The notes under the pieces: model-generated | The model's input: only the letters and a program-made list of their open reading frames with translations | Told to the model about the DNA's origin: nothing | Databases searched by the model: none | Assembly (NCBI GenBank): GCA_039621445.1 | Contig: CP154955.1 | Span: forward strand, 59,551,564 to 59,615,563 | Source of the DNA: Euglena gracilis | Lineage: Eukaryota > Euglenida > Euglenophyceae > Euglenales | Direction: 5' to 3' | Length of the DNA stretch: 64,000 bases | Made by a program: the position numbers and the translations under genes | In this document: piece by piece, positions 42,890-54,850 of the stretch | Layout: each line of letters begins with the position of its first letter | Numbering within the stretch: position 1 is the first letter of the stretch

Positions 42890-44800
42890 AACTCTGACCA
42901 CACTGCGCCTGACCCCACCCCCGGGGATGACTGACTGGTTTTTTGGGGTGACTTGAGTGGTGTCCGGCTCCAGAGCCCCCCCCCCCCCCTTCAGGGGTGG
43001 GGTTGGACAGGACTGGGCGAAAATGGTCCATCTGGCGCTGGAGGTGCCGGAAATATTTTTGGGGGTCTCGCCAAAAGCCGTTGATTTTAAGCCATTTCCT
43101 GGAGTGGCCAGAGTGACCGACCACCCCCACCCCAGGGGAGCAGGAAGTGGGTGTGGAGTGTGTGGGGATTCCTAATTTACGCAATTTTCCTCCAAAATTT
43201 TGGGTTCGGTTATTCTTATTTCGGTCAACGAAAATGTGTCCCCCTGTGACCCCCCCGAATGGGTTTTATGCAAAAGCACACAAGATGTCTGCGGGGCCAA
43301 GGGAGGGTGGCGTACGAGTGATGGCGAAAAGTGGATCTCCCACACCCCTCTCTGACCCATCCCCCGCACCCCTCTCTTCATTTTTGCACACCAATGATTT
43401 TTGCACACAAACTTTTTTGACCTCAATTTTCGACTTTCTCCGCCTTTGTCCCCCCCCGGACCCCCGGAACAAAAAATAATCATCCTTCTGTCGGCAACTT
43501 ACGGGCCAGCTTACCAACTTACAAACTCCTTTTGCGTGCCAATTTCTTTTTGACTTTTATAGCAAAGTTTGTGGACGCAGTGCCTGATGCTGATGGATGA
43601 TATTGGCAGTGAATGCCGCACCTCAAGCCCACTCCTCCAGCGATCCCCAACCGTCCCCCCACCGCTCCCCCACAGTAACCCACACTTCAGTGCTGAGGGC
43701 TCCACTCCGTGCCGTATGCGTGGGGAACGGTGGGGCACACCGCAGCGGCCGGGGTCGGACTGCGTCACCGGCGTTGGAATGTCCCGCGCGGGAGACCCCC
43801 AGAGACCGCACGTCTGCCGGCCACAACCTTGCCCCCCCTTGCATTAAAGCACGGGCAGCTCCAAGGCAGCTTCCTTCGCGGGAGTTGGTTCATGCCGGAA
43901 ACCTTGGTTCTCTCGAGGTGGCCCTGAGAATGGGGGAGGGGCGGGGGGGGGGGGTCAAAGGGGGGGTTTGCCTCCTGGTAAGCTTCTTACCCATAAAGGG
44001 ATAAGAGCTCAGTGACCCCCCCCTCAAACTAGTGTGCGGGGGCACTTAAATGGACCGCTGCCTGTGGGGGGCATTGCCGATTTCTGTGGGTGGCGTTCGG
44101 AACTATCATCAAAATGGGGGTGTTATACTAGTTATAGACCACTGTCTTTGGTGACCTATCGTCTTTGATGACAACGTTGCACACAAAGCGTCGGTTGAGA
44201 CACACCGAACGTGATCCATTTCATTGCCTGCTTCGTTCGTGCAAGCCCGTGCACATAGAGCCTTGCATTCACATATCTCGATGCCAAATCCGTATTCATG
44301 CCAGTCTGCAATCCCGCAGTGGTGCCCCCCGTACTGTGAGCAGTCACAAATAATTTTCAAACCACCACTGCATGGCACTCGCAATGTCCAAATACTTCCT
44401 GAGAACCAGAAAAGATGGGCAAGAAAGCGGGTTATTAGGGAGAAAACCCCAAATGACAAAAAATGTGCACCAAAAAAGACAATTCCTTCATCCTTTTTTG
44501 GGTCCAACATTCAACTTGAATGTGTTGCGATGCAAAAATCAACGATATCTCACCAAATCAAGCCTCAGAGGTTCCAGCTGTACGGCAATATTGCCTGCAG
44601 TCCTGCAATATTGTTGCGAGATTGTCAATCTCGAAATTTTCTCCTGGAAGTAAACAAGAAAAAAATGTGTCCCGGAAAAATGGCCTTTGAAAAGATGGGC
44701 CAGAACGCTGCCAGGAAATTCTCACCCCCGTGTCACCTCCCCCGGCAAGATTTCATCTTGGGCCTGTACCGGCTGACTTGCCATCGGCCTGCGTCCAGCC
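42890..44800. other. Stretch without a convincing exon
   Basis: Mixed A/T-rich and poly-C/G DNA. A GATAAGAGCTCAGTGACCCC motif at 44000-44022 recurs at 17240 and, inverted, at 57205. GC-rich readings near 43.7 kb are open on both strands with no preferred frame. Confidence 0.4.
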
Positions 44801-44839
44801 CCCGGACCACCCCTCCAGCCAAACTGTGAGGGGGGGGGG

Positions 44840-44960
44840 GTTGGTTGGGGCCTCCCGGCCAAAGCGCGACTCCGTGGCCACCGTGGAGATGCGGCTGGCG
44901 GCGTCCTCGCGGTAGTAGCCGCGGCCAGCGGGGTGGCTGTGGGCGGTGTCAGGGAGGGGA
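44840..44960 (-). CDS. Exon candidate
   Basis: The minus strand encodes HSHPAGRGYYREDAASRIST, then VATESRFGREAPT. A pyrimidine-rich tract precedes it. The 3' end has GGGAG followed by GC and no near GT. Unknown family. Confidence 0.45.
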
Positions 44961-46064
44961 GGGAGGGGTCCAGGAGGGGGGGTTGTTAACAATTTGAGAA
45001 ATTTGTGAATTACTATTTATTTATATAATAATAATATTACTTATTTATATTTTTTTTGTATTTTTATTTCTTAACTTTTCCGAAATCGTTGTTTCGTAAC
45101 GGGGAGAGCACGTGGGGAGGGGGTGGGGGACAGCCCCCACCCCCACAGAAACCCTCCTAATATTGAACCCTGCTCCCACCCTCCACACCACTTGGTAGCG
45201 TTTCCAGGATTCCCGTTCAGCCCTGGGTAATACAACATACCCCCTAACCGGGGCTTGACAGAAGGGGGGGGGGTGTCCAGACCATGCCATTGCTTACGTT
45301 GCAGACCCTGGCGGGGGGCAGGGTCACGTTCCACTTTCAAAAAGCCAGTCAGTTTCTTCAAAAACCCAATCACTCGCTGTCTTAAAGCCATCCAGCCAAA
45401 AAAAAATCCTAAAAAAAACATTTTTGCCAAACCCAGTCCAAAATTTCCCATGCCTCATGCAAAAAAACGTTGAAGAACCCCTGAAGGTGCTCACTTGGCC
45501 CGACATCCACCCCCTGGCAGGTCACTGCGCCGTAAATTCACCACTGGGCAAAAACAAACAATCCCAGTGTCCATTCAACAACCACCAGCACAACCCCCCA
45601 TCAATGTCGCCAAAATCACCAGGACAACATGTGCTACGTTGATTGTATGGACTCCTTTTCGCAGCATTCCGATTGTCGTGGACAATTGATTCCCCAAGGA
45701 AACGTTGCTCCCCAAGAAATGGTCATTCTCCTTCTTCTGTATTTGCAAATCTGTCCTTTTGGGGCCCTGTCTTCTGCCGTCACATCTGCTGACCTGTGAC
45801 CTGTGCTCGATTCTGTTTTTTTTTCAGGTTCCATTTTTTTGCATTTGCCTCCCACAAGGGTGCCTTTTTGTCTGATCGAAAAACCCGTTGGCGTCATTTT
45901 TTGTGTTCATGCAGGTATAAATTTCATTTTTCCGAAAGTTGGCGCAAAATAGACTTGGGGGTCGGGGGGGGGGGATACATCGGGTGGGGTAGCAACGCCT
46001 GGGGTAAGTCAGAAACCGGACCACACCCGTCAAATTAGGAATCACTGAGGTGGGGGAGTCCTAA

Positions 46065-46245
46065 TTCACGACAGGCGGGCCCCGCTGGGCGAGGCCCTGG
46101 CTGCCCTTCAGGAAGCGGTAGCCGGGGATGCGGCCGCCGAAGTCCTTCACGGGGATGAAGTCCCGCCGGTCTGCCGGCAGCCGCCGGACCACCGGGGCGG
46201 GCGGGGCGGGGGCGGCGGGGCGCGGCTCGGGGGTGGCCCGGGCCA
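46065..46245 (-). CDS. Exon with DFGGRIPGYRFLKG motif
   Basis: The minus strand encodes a Pro/Ala-rich lead, then VVRRLPADRRDFIPVKDFGG, then RIPGYRFLKGSQGLAQRG and VVN-stop. From memory, FGGxxxGYxFxxGxxGxG is a recurrent linker or C-terminal motif in microbial-eukaryote proteins; I do not assign a function. The stop at about 46065 may be a real C-terminus, or a GT two bases earlier may be used. Confidence 0.55.
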
Positions 46246-46404
46246 GATTAAAGCAGGGAGACGGGGGTCGGGGGTCGGGGGTCAGTCCCCTCTCCCAGCA
46301 CCGGGAACGCCGGGAAATCTTTTGGGGACTGACCTCCCCCTCCCTTGTCCAATGGCCACTGATTTCCAACGGGGAGGGGGGGTCGCTAAAAACTACCAAT
46401 GCTT

Positions 46405-46850
46405 GTCTCCGACCGGGGAGCCGGTGGGGGGGGTCATTAGACAAGGGGGTGGACAGCAAAAAAATGGCCACAAGTGAGGCATATGTCCATTTTGGACGGT
46501 TTTTGGCCATTTGCGCGACTTTTGGCAATTTTTGGTCACTTTTGGCCATTTTTTTAAAAGCCATTTTGGCTATTCTTGGTCAACTTTTGGCTCTTTTTGG
46601 CCAGTGTTTTGGGCCAACTAGCAACTTTCGGCTGCTTGCACAATCAGCATCAATTCTGGTCACTTTGGGCTCTTGGCCTTATTTTGCACCACTTTGGGGC
46701 ATTCACAGCAAATTACAAAAAAAGCTTCTCTGAGAATGCAAATGCAAAAAAAGCGGAAATAAATCACAGAAGACTTCCCACAATTATTGAATCAACATCG
46801 TATATGAAATGATCGCATCCGACTGGGGGGTGGTAGTTGGACAAGCCGGT
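46405..46850. repeat. TGGCCATTTTTGGC-rich repeat bounded by GTC(A/G)TTAGACAAG
   Basis: Starts TCCGACCGGGG..GTCATTAGACAAGGGGGTGGAC, followed by TTTGGCCAT/TTTTGGTCA repeats and TGCACAATCAGCATCAATT. The block at 53012-53330 shows the same order (GACCAGGGG, TCGTTAGACAAGGGGGTGGAC, TTTTGGCCAC, CACGTGCATCAATTTTAGTC). Non-coding. Confidence 0.6.
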
Positions 46851-47479
46851 TGTTGCACAAGGGGGGAGGTAGGCAAAAAGCCCAGAAATCGCGTTTTCCC
46901 TTTTTTTGAAAATTGGCCAAAACGTACACCAAAAAATATTCTCCAAATAATTTTTAGTTCGGGGAGTCTTTGAGGTCGGGGGGGGGAGGGTTGGTGGTCC
47001 CCTCCCCAGAGGTTGACCACCCCCTCCCCCCCTCCAAAACCAACCAACACTCACTCAATATCTTGCCCCCAGGGCTGGTCAGTAAGGCCTCTTAGACAGC
47101 CGAGAATGCACTTTCCTTGTCGAGCCACAAACTTTTTGGCAACTTTGGTGAAAATGCACATCTGCGCAGCCCGGAACCCGGGTGCGGATGGCCCATTCCG
47201 GAAATGTCGCATGCGCTCATTGAGTCGCAACCAAATTGCCTAAATGGAAACCTCTAATATTTTGCCGCCTGGTGGTGGGGGTTAGGAGGTTGGGGTTGAC
47301 CTCCACAGCTGTGCACAAAGAAAACCCTGACTGACTGAAGAATTGGCACCCTCGGAAAAGAAGGAACGTCCAGGAACGTACGGCACAAACCTGGACCGTG
47401 TGCCAATCCACCCCCCTTCCCTTTATTTGGCCCACTTCAGCCTCAGGGACCAAAGACCTAATCATCGGGTGGAAGAATG

Positions 47480-47800
47480 AACCCCACCTACCCCCCCCCC
47501 CCGGGAAACTGTCACCTGACAGGTTGGCCAGTACCGGGGACCCTGACAACTTCCTATCATGACAGGTTGGCCGGTACCAGGGACCCTGACAGTTTCCCAG
47601 GCGACCCTGACAGTTTCCCGGGTAGGGCATTTCAAGGGAAAGTCAATGAAAAATGACCCTGACAGGTTCGCCGGTGCCGGGGACCCTGACAACTTCCTAT
47701 ACTGACAGGTTGGCCGGTACCGGGGACCCTGACAGTTTCCCGGGCGGGACCCTGACAGGTTCTCGGGCATGACAGTTTCCCGGGGGGGGGGGGTAGGTAT
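47480..47800. repeat. GGGACCCTGACAG(G/T)TT cluster
   Basis: About eight copies of CCGGGGACCCTGACA.(C/G)TT and TGACAGGTTGGCCGGTACC in near-tandem order. GACAGTTTCCC here is the complement of GGGAAACTGTC found elsewhere. Open in minus frames but low complexity. Confidence 0.7.
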
Positions 47801-47929
47801 TGACAAAAACATCTTGCAAAAACTGGCAAATGGGAATGCCCAGCTGACGGAATCACGGGTTCCAGCAATTCTTTTTCCCACAGAAACTGTCATTTGAGGG
47901 CGGACCAAGCAAAATACTCACTTCAAACT

Positions 47930-48100
47930 CTTTTGGGTGGTTCGAACCACAAAAAGGTGCTTCCCGCAGCCGCATCCCGGCCAATATCCAGGGGGGCGGG
48001 GATGTAGACATCGTCGTCCGGGGCTACCGGGTGTGCGGTCACTGCGGGGGCTGGGCTGGGGAAGGGGTCGACGGCAGGAGGACGGATGGGATGGCTGTGG
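47930..48100 (-). CDS. Proline-rich exon
   Basis: The minus strand encodes HPIRPPAVDPFPSPAPAVTA, then HPVAPDDDVYIPAPLDIGRD, then AAAGSTFLWFEPPKR. GT follows CAAAAGA at the 3' end. Disordered Pro-rich stretch then a more ordered acidic segment. Unknown family. Confidence 0.5.
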
Positions 48101-48454
48101 GTCTGGCGTGTCATGTGTGTCATGCATGTCATGCATCATTTCATGTCATGTCATGTGTGTCACGCGTGCCGCGGGGTCATGGAAAATGAGAATTCCCCAT
48201 CGTGGGGTATTGGGTTTTTCGTACAGCCCAAATTGAACCCAGACAAACCCCAAGCCAATTAATATTCCAACACATATGCACGACATAAGTTATGTATGCA
48301 TGTGTTTCACTGACATTATTCCTTGTTGTTAGAAAAAAATGGATAAATATTTCTGGACGCCTTGAGTCAACAGCCACAGGAAGCCTTTCTAATGGCGATA
48401 AACAAACAAATCGACAAAATAAGATCGCCACTGAAAATTGAACGATTTTAACTG

Positions 48455-48620
48455 TGAGCCCCCACCATCTGGAGAAGTCCAGGATCCTGGGGCTCCGCCT
48501 CACCCTGCTCAACGGCGGGGGGTGGGGGAGCGGCCGCCACCACCAGCGTGCCGTTGGGGTGGGCCCCGTGGGAGGTCGGCAGGCAGGTCGGCCGCCGGTG
48601 ACGGCTCCGGGGTGGGGGAG
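48455..48620 (-). CDS. Exon candidate, Pro/Ala-rich
   Basis: The minus strand encodes PTSHGAHPNGTLVVAAAPPP, then AVEQGEAEPQDPGLLQ. It precedes the 48.0-kb exon in gene order. Several frames are open, so the frame is a judgement based on composition. Confidence 0.38.
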
Positions 48621-48694
48621 ACGAAGTCATACGGCGGAGAATGTTGAAAATTAGGAAACGGGGTTTATAATTCACAATGAATTATGGACAAAAG

Positions 48695-48820
48695 AGGAGG
48701 AGAGGAGGAGAGGAGAGGAAGGAGGAGAGTAGAGAGGGAGAAGAGGAGGATGAGTTAGGAGGAGAGAAGAGGTATATATTATATATTATATATTATATTA
48801 TATATTATATTATTACAAAT
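48695..48820. repeat. (GGA)n purine tract and (TATAT)n tract
   Basis: GAGGAG-rich purine run to about 48770, then TATATTATAT repeats to 48815. Confidence 0.9.
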
Positions 48821-49139
48821 ATTGATATACTGCGCGAAACAATGCACCAGTGTACCCCCTGGAAAGCTGCTTCAGCACAGAGGGGATGCCAACTCCCTAG
48901 GCAAGCAGCTTGGTGAGTATGGACAGGGCAGAAGTTGAGCTGGGCTTCCCAAAAGCGGCGAATTTTTTCGGCTTTCTTTCTAACATAAAACCCATGAAAT
49001 TCATGAATACCACCAAAGTTCTAAAAGGATGGGAGAAAATTCATCTGGTGATTTTTGGGTGGATTACACCCCCAAAACCACACACACACACACACACACA
49101 CACACAAATTCACACTCACACCACACATACATCTGCATG

Positions 49140-49265
49140 CCCAGGCCTGGTCAGGTGGAGGCCCTGGGGGCTGGGCGGGGGCAACTCTTCATCGTGGTGG
49201 ACGGGTTGGGCGTAGACAACCCCCGCAGACTGGGGGCACGGCCCTTGGGCCCAGGTTGGACACCG
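49140..49265 (-). CDS. Exon candidate
   Basis: The minus strand encodes GPCPQSAGVVYAQPVHHDEE, then LPPPSPQGLHLTRPGHA. The plus strand (GQLFIVVDGLGVDNPRR) is equally open. Minus is preferred for consistency with neighbours. Confidence 0.3.
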
Positions 49266-49749
49266 GGGAGTTAGCCCCCCCCCCCCAAGGACAAGGGGAT
49301 GGGGGGCATCCCCACCCCCAAGCTGAGACATGGCCAAAACGGCCAATTTTCAGCCCGGCGCGAAACAACCCCCCCTCCCCCCCCCCAACTCGCCGAAGTC
49401 GGCTGGAAATGCCATTTTGGGAACTTCTAAATTTTTAATTTTAATTAATTTTTATTTTAAACTTAATTTAATTTTGGTAACAAAGGTGGGTCAAATATCG
49501 GGAAAAAATTGTTGCAAAATCCGCAGAAGAAAGTTTGACATTTTCTGTTGGGTTTCCCTCTGGTGCCCCTTGTCGGCGGCGGGGGGGGGATCCCCCGGAT
49601 CAAAGAGGGGTTGAGGTGGACCCCCCAAAAGCGTGGCACCCACCTTCCATTCAATCCTGGAGGGGTACTTGTTCGGCATGAACAGCACCAACATATGTGA
49701 CGGGGCATTCTATGGGAATGCATGGCTGGAATGCTTCTTTCACGAACTT

Positions 49750-50980
49750 TACCTGATGAATGAATGACATTTACGGTTGAAAAATCGGTGAAAAATATTG
49801 CACAGAAACTTAATGAAAAGTTGTAACAAATGAGTTAAGACCACCGCGTGAAAAATACTAAAAGCAATGAATAACGTCTAGCATTAGTTGATTGACTTAT
49901 TAAATAACACATTTGATGATCATATTAAAAATCCCAGTTGGCAAAACCCACACAGCCCGTATAATTCAATCCCAACTTTGCCCTAATCCGGGGCCTCCCT
50001 TCATTTGATGCTTTTCGGGATCGGTTGAAATAACAATGATACCTGTGTAAAGCTGGAAAATTTTTCTGTTTGCGGAACGGTCGCAGTCCATCCCACATCA
50101 AAAAATTCTATTAAAAAAATTGCAGATATAAAAAATAAAAAGTGGTGGTATAAAAAATAAAAAATAAAAAAAAAAAAAAAAAAAAGGAAAAAAGAGGGGC
50201 AACAAATTGGGCAGCACAGAGGGGGGGGGGTGCCGTTTGCCCGCTGGGTCCCCAAAGAATCAGCGACGACTTTTGTCTCTTGAACTCTGCATTTTTTTTG
50301 AGAATTTTGAGGTTCAAATTCATGGACATGTTTCAAGATTAACCAATAATTAACTCCCCCCCCCCTTGTCTAAGATCCGGAAAGGATGGGTAAGAACAGG
50401 GGGGGGGGTAATCAATTCGTCAAATTATGGGTAAAACCGGGGGTTCAGATAAAGGAAAAAAAACTTGGCTGCAAAAAGGAAACGCGGCAATTCGCGCCGA
50501 AAAGGAAAAATTTGGAGGCCCATTGGTGAACTTACAGGCATTTTGGATGCAAAAAAATCAACAATGCCTCACCAAATCAGGATTAAGAAGTTTCTAAAAC
50601 TTAAAAGCTCTCGAAAAATTTCATTTAGAACCCACACAAAACAGGCCTCCCCGAGAAGATCCCCGAGAAGATGACCTTTAAAAAGATGGGTAAGAACGGG
50701 GGGCGGGCGGTGCTTAGACAAGGGGAGGGGTAATTTTACCCCCCAATTCAAGCAACCCATTTGCTGGTTATTTATTTGCACTTCACAAATAAAACCAACC
50801 CAACAGCTTTTACAAGTTGCTCAAATAAAAATCACACATAATCAGATACACACGTCAAAATAAAACTTATCTGAGATGGCAGCTCAGAGTTGGGATGATT
50901 AGTCATGATTAGGATCATGATTAGGATCATTAGTCATAGTTAGGATGATTAGTTAGAATTGTGTGTCCAGAAGGGTTAGA
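49750..50980. other. A/T-rich stretch, nothing recognised
   Basis: A/T-rich DNA with a 20-bp poly-A near 50170 and GATTAG-type repeats at 50900-50960. No coding island. Confidence 0.5.
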
Positions 50981-51034
50981 GCATCCGACATCATTCAAAA
51001 TGGCATCGCGGTGGGTCTTGGTCAGCACTCAAAC

Positions 51035-51137
51035 CTGAGGGGCGTGGCTGAGGCTCTTGCGGGTGCACGTCGTTGGGGGGTGGCGGTGCGTGGGCATAGC
51101 GACGGAATGCTGCCAACGCAGCAAAGGGGGAGATAGC
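51035..51137 (-). CDS. Exon with canonical GT and AG sites
   Basis: Acceptor TGTGTTTCAG ends at 51138 and donor CTCAG followed by GTTTGAG ends the exon at 51035 (103 nt). The reading is ISPFAALAAFRRYAHAPPPP then NDVHPQEPQPRPS. Unknown family. Confidence 0.5.
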
Positions 51138-51479
51138 CTGAAACACACAAGAAAAACCCACATACGCACAAATAAACACAAACACACAAATGCGCACAAA
51201 TAAAGGCAAAAGAAAACTACCAAAATCGAAAAACACAAAAAAGACAGTGGAAAAGAAAAAGGTTTTGTGTTCAAATGCTTCGCGCCCCATAGAGTGCAGC
51301 CTACACGGATCAGCCTACACCCATCACAAACTACAGCAGCCTTGACAAACCCCCAAAAGACACTTGTCACTTTTTGGGAAAGTGAAAGTGGCCAGCACAA
51401 GGGGGTAGGTGATGGTAGACCCGAGTGTGACAAAATTCCTGGGGGCAACAAGGACAAATTGGGACAAAAATTGTCGGGA

Positions 51480-52030
51480 TGAATGGCCCAAGACAAATTG
51501 CTGGAACAAATTGCCGGGACAAATGGCCCAGGAAAAACTGCCGGGGCGAATGGCCCGGGACAAAGTACCAGGACAAACTGCCGGGACAAACTGCCGGGAC
51601 AAACTGCCGGGACAAACTGCCGGGACAAACTGCCGGGACAAACTGCCGGGACAAATTGCCGGGACAAATTGCCGGGACAAACTGCCGGGACAAACTGCCG
51701 GGACAAACTGCCGGGACAAATTGCCGGGACAAATTTCCGGGACAAACTGCCGGGACAAACTGCCGGGACAAACTGCCGGGACAAACTGCCGGGACAAACT
51801 GCCAGGACAAATTGCCGGGACAAACTGCCGGGACAAACTGCCGGGACAAACTGCCGGGACAAATTGCCGGGACAAATTGCCGGGACAAACTGCCGGGACA
51901 AACTGCCGGGACAAACTGCCGGGACAAATTGCCGGGACAAATTTCCGGGACAAACTGCCGGGACAAACTGCCAGGACAAATTGCCGGGACAAACTGCCGG
52001 GACAAATTGCCGGGACAAATTGCCAGGGGT
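51480..52030. repeat. 13-bp minisatellite (CTGCCGGGACAAA)n
   Basis: About 42 head-to-tail copies of a 13-bp unit with A/C and C/T variants, decaying at the left edge (51430-51560). Three units make 39 bp, so three plus-strand frames and at least two minus frames are open throughout, producing 13-residue peptide repeats. The array lies between two exon islands and is treated as intronic. Confidence 0.95.
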
Positions 52031-52079
52031 GACAATGCCTGGGGGGTTAGCCTTCGCTTGAGGGGGGGCAGGGTGGCTG

Positions 52080-52292
52080 GCCCCCGCCAGCCGGGCAGCG
52101 CCCCGGCCAGGCGGCGGGGGGGAGGGGGCCGTCCTCCGCCTGCAGCAGGGCGATAGGCGCCGGCACCGAGCCGCCCTGGCACGCCTGCTTGACCACCGCT
52201 GCCGGGGCGGTGGGCCGTGGCGGGGCTGCCCCGCCCACGGCGGAGCATTTCGAGGGAACGCGGTTGGCTGGTCCCAGACTGCGGCGCCCCCC
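52080..52292 (-). CDS. Exon, Ala/Pro-rich
   Basis: The minus strand encodes ANRVPSKCSAVGGAAPPRPT, then APAAVVKQACQGGSVPAPIA, then LLQAEDGPLPPAAW. Splice edges are uncertain. It abuts the 13-bp minisatellite. Confidence 0.48.
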
Positions 52293-53011
52293 CCACCTGT
52301 ACCCAAGGAGGTGGTTAAGCGGAAAAAAATCACAAATGAAATTGTCGTGTGTTTGCCAAAATTGGCAGTTTTTTGGCCATTTTTCAGGCACTTTTCATTG
52401 AATGTGTCGGGACAAGAAATTAAAAACTTGTCAATTTTGTCGGATTTTATTATTTATTCTATTTGATCATTATTCTGATTTCTTTCATTTATTATTTATT
52501 GTTCAATTTATGAATTTATTTCGGGAGCAAAGGTTATGTCTGGCAGCCTTGGACCAGTTTGCACATCCACCCAAAACATAAAATAATGTGATTTTCGACA
52601 TTTTTAGTTTCTGACCCCAGAGGCATCCAAGGGCAATCCAACCGGGGAAAGGAAAGCATCCTGTCCCTTACGTCCTGTTTTGCCTATACCCAGTACTTGC
52701 CCAGGCACTTTGGGCCCAACAGGCCGAGGGGGGACTGTGGGGGGGGGGGATTTTAACTTCAGCTCATGACTTATGACTCCCACCCAGAGGGTTTCACGAT
52801 CTGGTCAGCTGGCCTGAAGACCGACCAGGCTTTCAAGGCCTGGTCGGTCTGGAGAGGCCAGACTGACCAGGCCTTTCCTGTCGGTGAGATTATGGCTTTT
52901 ATGAGGTGTTGTGAGGTTAGGGTTATGAGATGGGATTACTGTCCGCCTTTGAATCAACTGCTGGATGCACCTTCTGCCTAAAAATGATATTTGGGGACAC
53001 GGGCTGTTGTT

Positions 53012-53570
53012 CGTCCCGACCAGGGGAGGGGGGCTGGTCGTTAGACAAGGGGGTGGACCCCAGGTCGGCAAAAAATGGCCACGGGTGGGGGGGGGATGTG
53101 GTCATTTTGGGCGCTTTGGGGTATTTTGGCCACTTTTGGCCATTTTTGACCACATTAGGCCATTCCTGGCTTTTTTTTTTGCCATTTTCGTCCATTTTTC
53201 GTCCATTTTTGGCATTTTTTTTTGGCGAACTTTTGGCAACTTTGAGCCATCTGTCACAATCTCGCACGTGCATCAATTTTAGTCATTTTGGGCAATTAAT
53301 CACCATTTTTTGAGAGCTATTAGCCTATCTTGTGCCATTTGGCATTTTCAGAAATTTTATGGTGGTCATCCCAACAGGTCGGACCCCACCTTCCCAAACC
53401 CCCCACCCCCCCAACCAACCCATCAGCCTGGCTCGTTCGCATCCCACGATCAGTCTGTTTGACAGTTCGATCGCTGGGAGTTGAATACCTCCCGCCCCCC
53501 TTGTCCAACAACCCCCCCCCCCCGGCCAGATGCGATCCTTTTGTGTCCGACGTTGGTTCATTAATCGAGG
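53012..53570. repeat. TGGCCATTTTTGGC-rich repeat (second copy)
   Basis: Bounded by GGTCGTTAGACAAGGGGG at left and CCCCCTTGTCCAACAACC at right, which are inverted. It shares block order with 46405-46850. The segment GATGCGATCC..TTGGTTCATTAAT at 53528-53570 is the inverse of 46785-46825. Confidence 0.6.
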
Positions 53571-53649
53571 GAAGAATTGTGTGAATTACTTTCGCTTTTT
53601 TGCAGTGGCATGTTTCACAGCAGTATTTTTTGTAATTTGTCGGCACCAC

Positions 53650-53812
53650 CTGGAAGATGGGGGGTCGGACTTCATTTGCCAGGATTGGGGTGCGCGCCGC
53701 CCCGCCCTCCATCGCGGTGTAGATCCCGAGGCCGTGCCCCACGCTGACGTACAGCGCCTTGCGCTTCCCGGCCCGCAGCTCCGCCGGCGGCGCCCGCAGC
53801 GGCGGGCCAGCA
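53650..53812 (-). CDS. Exon with canonical donor
   Basis: The minus strand encodes PPAELRAGKRKALYVSVGHG, then LGIYTAMEGGAARTPILANE, then VRPPIFQ, ending at CAG (53650) followed by GTGGTG. Balanced composition and a beta-strand-like LYVSVGHGLGIYTA segment make this one of the best islands. Family not recognised. Confidence 0.6.
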
Positions 53813-53814
53813 GG

Positions 53815-53955
53815 TTTTTAGTTTTGAGTTTTTGAGTTTTTGGGTTTATTTAGTTTTTTTAGATTTCTTAGTTTTTGAGTTTTTGGTTTTCAAGTATTTT
53901 CGTTTTTGAGTTTTTTTTTTCGTTTTTAGTTAGTTTTTAGGTAGTTTTTTTTAGG
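53815..53955. repeat. GTTTTTGA-type simple repeat
   Basis: Irregular GAGTTTTTGAGTTTTT units, T-rich, adjacent to the 53.7-kb exon. Confidence 0.85.
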
Positions 53956-54589
53956 GGGACCAGGAGGGAGTTGGGATTCCCTGGGTGGGCCCCAGGGAGG
54001 GGGGGGTCTTGGTGGGACCACCTTTCACCTTTGGGGGTCGATTTGGGGTCCCACATTTCTTCCGGCACTAAAAAGTAGGGCGGAGGTACCCACTCGCTGT
54101 CACTTTGGTCCGCAGCACTGGCCGACCTGTCGGGTGTCAGTTTCCTGGCGGAAAGTGTGCAGCTTGGGGGGGGGGGGGAGGGCTGCCTGCATTCCTGCAG
54201 AGATTCTGTTGACGCTGGTGACTAGGGATGGAGGGGAGTTGGTCCTGCCCAGTCTCCTTCCCCAAGGGGGCATCACCATGTGTGTGATGTGTTGGGCATC
54301 CACCACATCCACCCCTCATCCACCCCTGATCCGGCCACATTAACATTGGGGTGGGAGCTGTGTTGACTCCAAGAGCTTGCAATAGGCGGGGGATACGTAC
54401 TAAACACTTTAACGAGAAACTGCCCATTCAGTGAGGGAGTCAATCTTGGCACGGGGCTCAATAAAAAAAAAACTTTCCTTTTGGACCCGCCCACAGGCAA
54501 AGAATTGCTGTACTGGTCCCGGAGAGTCACGCCTAGTCCGCCGCCCCCCATGGCCAAGCATGGATGGTCATCCAGAATCCCAGACCCAG

Positions 54590-54682
54590 TCACGCGCCCA
54601 GTCACGCGCCCAGTCACTCCCAGTCACGTGCCCAGTTACGCGCCTAGTCACGCCCAGTCACGCGCCCAATCACGCCCAGTCA
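54590..54682. repeat. CCCAGTCACGCG tandem repeat
   Basis: About eight 10-12-bp units of CAGTCACGCGCC with variants, ending just before a coding island. Confidence 0.9.
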
Positions 54683-54699
54683 TTTCAGAGGTGCTTGCC

Positions 54700-54850
54700 C
54701 ATGGAACGTGGGACCCTCATCCCTGCGCGCCCGCCGCTGGCCACGAAGGCGTAGCCGAGGAGGGCGGAGGCGGCGTCGCGCAGGGCCACGGCCGGCGGCA
54801 GGCCGCCGCCCGGTTCGGCGCAGCGGCGGAGGGAGAGGGTTCTTCCCCTG
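54700..54850 (-). CDS. Exon
   Basis: The minus strand encodes LSLRRCAEPGGGLPPAVALR, then DAASALLGYAFVASGGRAGM, then RVPRSMGK. The helix-like DAASALLGYAFVAS is notable. Unknown family. Splice sites not fixed. Confidence 0.52.

Noticed and set aside
47480-47800. CRISPR or coding repeat from regularly spaced GACCCTGACAG units
   Set aside because: Irregular spacing, no unique spacers of constant length, and low-complexity translations. A simple repeat cluster fits.
51480-52030. CRISPR-like array
   Set aside because: Units are 13 bp and directly adjacent, with no spacers; the context is eukaryotic.
51029-52333. A 434-residue minus-strand ORF and several 190-310-residue ORFs over the same interval
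   Set aside because: Their length comes from the 13-bp minisatellite, which has no stop in most frames. Only the ends (51035-51137 and 52080-52292) look like exons, and one of them has canonical splice sites inside the ORF.
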